Shown: one piece after another, positions 63,525-64,000 of the stretch
Position numbering within the stretch: position 1 is the first letter of the stretch
How the letters are laid out: every line of letters starts with the position of its first letter
Source: DATDEW01 sp046590205
GTDB taxonomy: Bacteria; Bacteroidota; Ignavibacteria; Palsa-1295
Assembly (NCBI GenBank): GCA_046590205.1
Contig: JBKJTT010000065.1
Coordinates: 1 to 64,000, forward strand
Length of the DNA stretch: 64,000 nucleotides
Reading direction: 5' to 3'
The notes under the pieces: generated by a model
What the model saw: the letters and a program-made list of their open reading frames with translations, nothing else
Database searches by the model: none
Told to the model about the DNA's origin: nothing
Made by a program: the position numbers and the translations under genes

Positions 63525-64000
63525 TTAGGGATAAAGAAATTTGAGTAAAGTGTCCCTCATTAATTCAGGACGAAGATGAGCAAATTTTTCTATTGGAATA
63601 GTACATACGTCTCTATAGAATTCCTCATCGTCAAATAATCTATAGGTCAACTGCAACGCTTTCTCAAGTTCAAAAGGCGTTTCCATTAATAGAGTAGGAA
63701 AAAAATCTTCTTGATGTCCCGTTGATCTTGTCGAAATAATGGGGATTTGTAATGCCGCAGCATCTAATACATTTCTACCCCACGTATATCGTTCATCAAA
63801 ATTGAGCCATAACATTGACCCGCCTTCAATGCGGAAGTGTTCTCCTAATGAGCGTTCTCTGTGAATATCAAGTGTAGGTTCATTATAAATCTTTCTCGCT
63901 TTATCCATATAATATTTCGGATTAATTGTACCATACTTCCTTAAATTAGGTAGCAGTGTATGAACTTTTCGTGTTAATCTTCTCTCGATACCATAGTATG
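63525..64000 (-). CDS. Glycosyltransferase, C-terminal part (runs off the right edge)
   Basis: The minus frame is open from the window edge to the stop at 63525, about 158 codons. The segment YTWGRNVLDAAALQIPIIST resembles the E-x7-E-type nucleotide-sugar-binding end of GT-B glycosyltransferases, where the conserved E-F/Y-G-R motif precedes E-A. Here the first acidic position is changed. ELEKALQLTYRLFDDEEFY matches the following helices. The N-terminal half is outside the window. An internal ATG at 63908 is not the true start because the frame continues upstream. Confidence 0.65.
   Translation of the reverse strand, partial: YYGIERRLTRKVHTLLPNLRKYGTINPKYYMDKARKIYNEPTLDIHRERSLGEHFRIEGGSMLWLNFDERYTWGRNVLDAAALQIPIISTRSTGHQEDFFPTLLMETPFELEKALQLTYRLFDDEEFYRDVCTIPIEKFAHLRPELMRDTLLKFLYP

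Overview
Organism: the window (roughly mid-40s % GC by eye) reads as the chromosome of a Gram-negative member of the Fibrobacteres-Chlorobi-Bacteroidetes (FCB) group. Three proteins end in type IX secretion (T9SS) type A sorting domains, one protein has a GldM/PorM-like architecture, there are many outer-membrane beta-barrels, and most large genes lack a Shine-Dalgarno (SD) sequence. I would guess an Ignavibacteria/Kapabacteria/Chlorobi-like lineage, but the sequence alone does not settle the genus. No phage, IS element or CRISPR array was seen. Layout 1-26 kb: the left edge is the 5' part of a methylmalonyl-CoA mutase gene. Then come purF, an exporter-type ABC transporter with a small PGPGW-like membrane protein, tRNA-Arg and tRNA-His, gltX, and an MBOAT acyltransferase with an SGNH-like partner. 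Next are three very small genes with related hairpin terminators, a small lipoprotein and a radical SAM gene. A 0.4-kb intergenic region carries two identical 13-bp dyads. It is followed by icd-purE-purK, a packed run of bifunctional PGI/PMI, fmt, a GDPD, a YyaL-like protein, rnhA and a penicillin acylase (many TTG/GTG starts), and a T9SS cargo protein. Layout 26-33 kb: a 0.65-kb repeat-containing intergenic region, a lipoprotein with a heavy-metal-associated domain coupled to trmD, a DUF948/YtxH pair, an AddB-like Fe-S nuclease and an Mla-type ABC permease/ATPase pair. Layout 33-49 kb, almost all minus strand: a three-gene envelope cluster (GldM-like protein plus two paralogous barrels), ribE, a Gfo/Idh oxidoreductase, an M1 peptidase fused to a barrel, a T9SS cargo, hicAB, an aminotransferase, and an operon of an extracytoplasmic-function (ECF) sigma factor, a membrane-anchored anti-sigma-like protein with a barrel-like C-terminus, and a propeller lipoprotein. 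Layout 49-64 kb: mgtE, a tldE/tldD pair in which TldD carries a Tat signal, an orphan 95-residue gene, a DUF899 protein with an AraC regulator, an EamA transporter, PPK2, a metalloprotease-propeller-barrel protein, a DUF2961 T9SS cargo, and the 3' end of a glycosyltransferase gene. How it fits together: housekeeping functions (purines, tRNA charging and modification, formyl-Met, riboflavin, TCA cycle) are interleaved with an unusually heavy load of envelope proteins. The two most interesting systems are (i) the GldM-like protein with two long paralogous barrels (33.3-38.1 kb), possibly a variant trans-envelope machine, and (ii) the sigma/anti-sigma/propeller operon (45.8-48.8 kb), where the anti-sigma-like protein may span both membranes.
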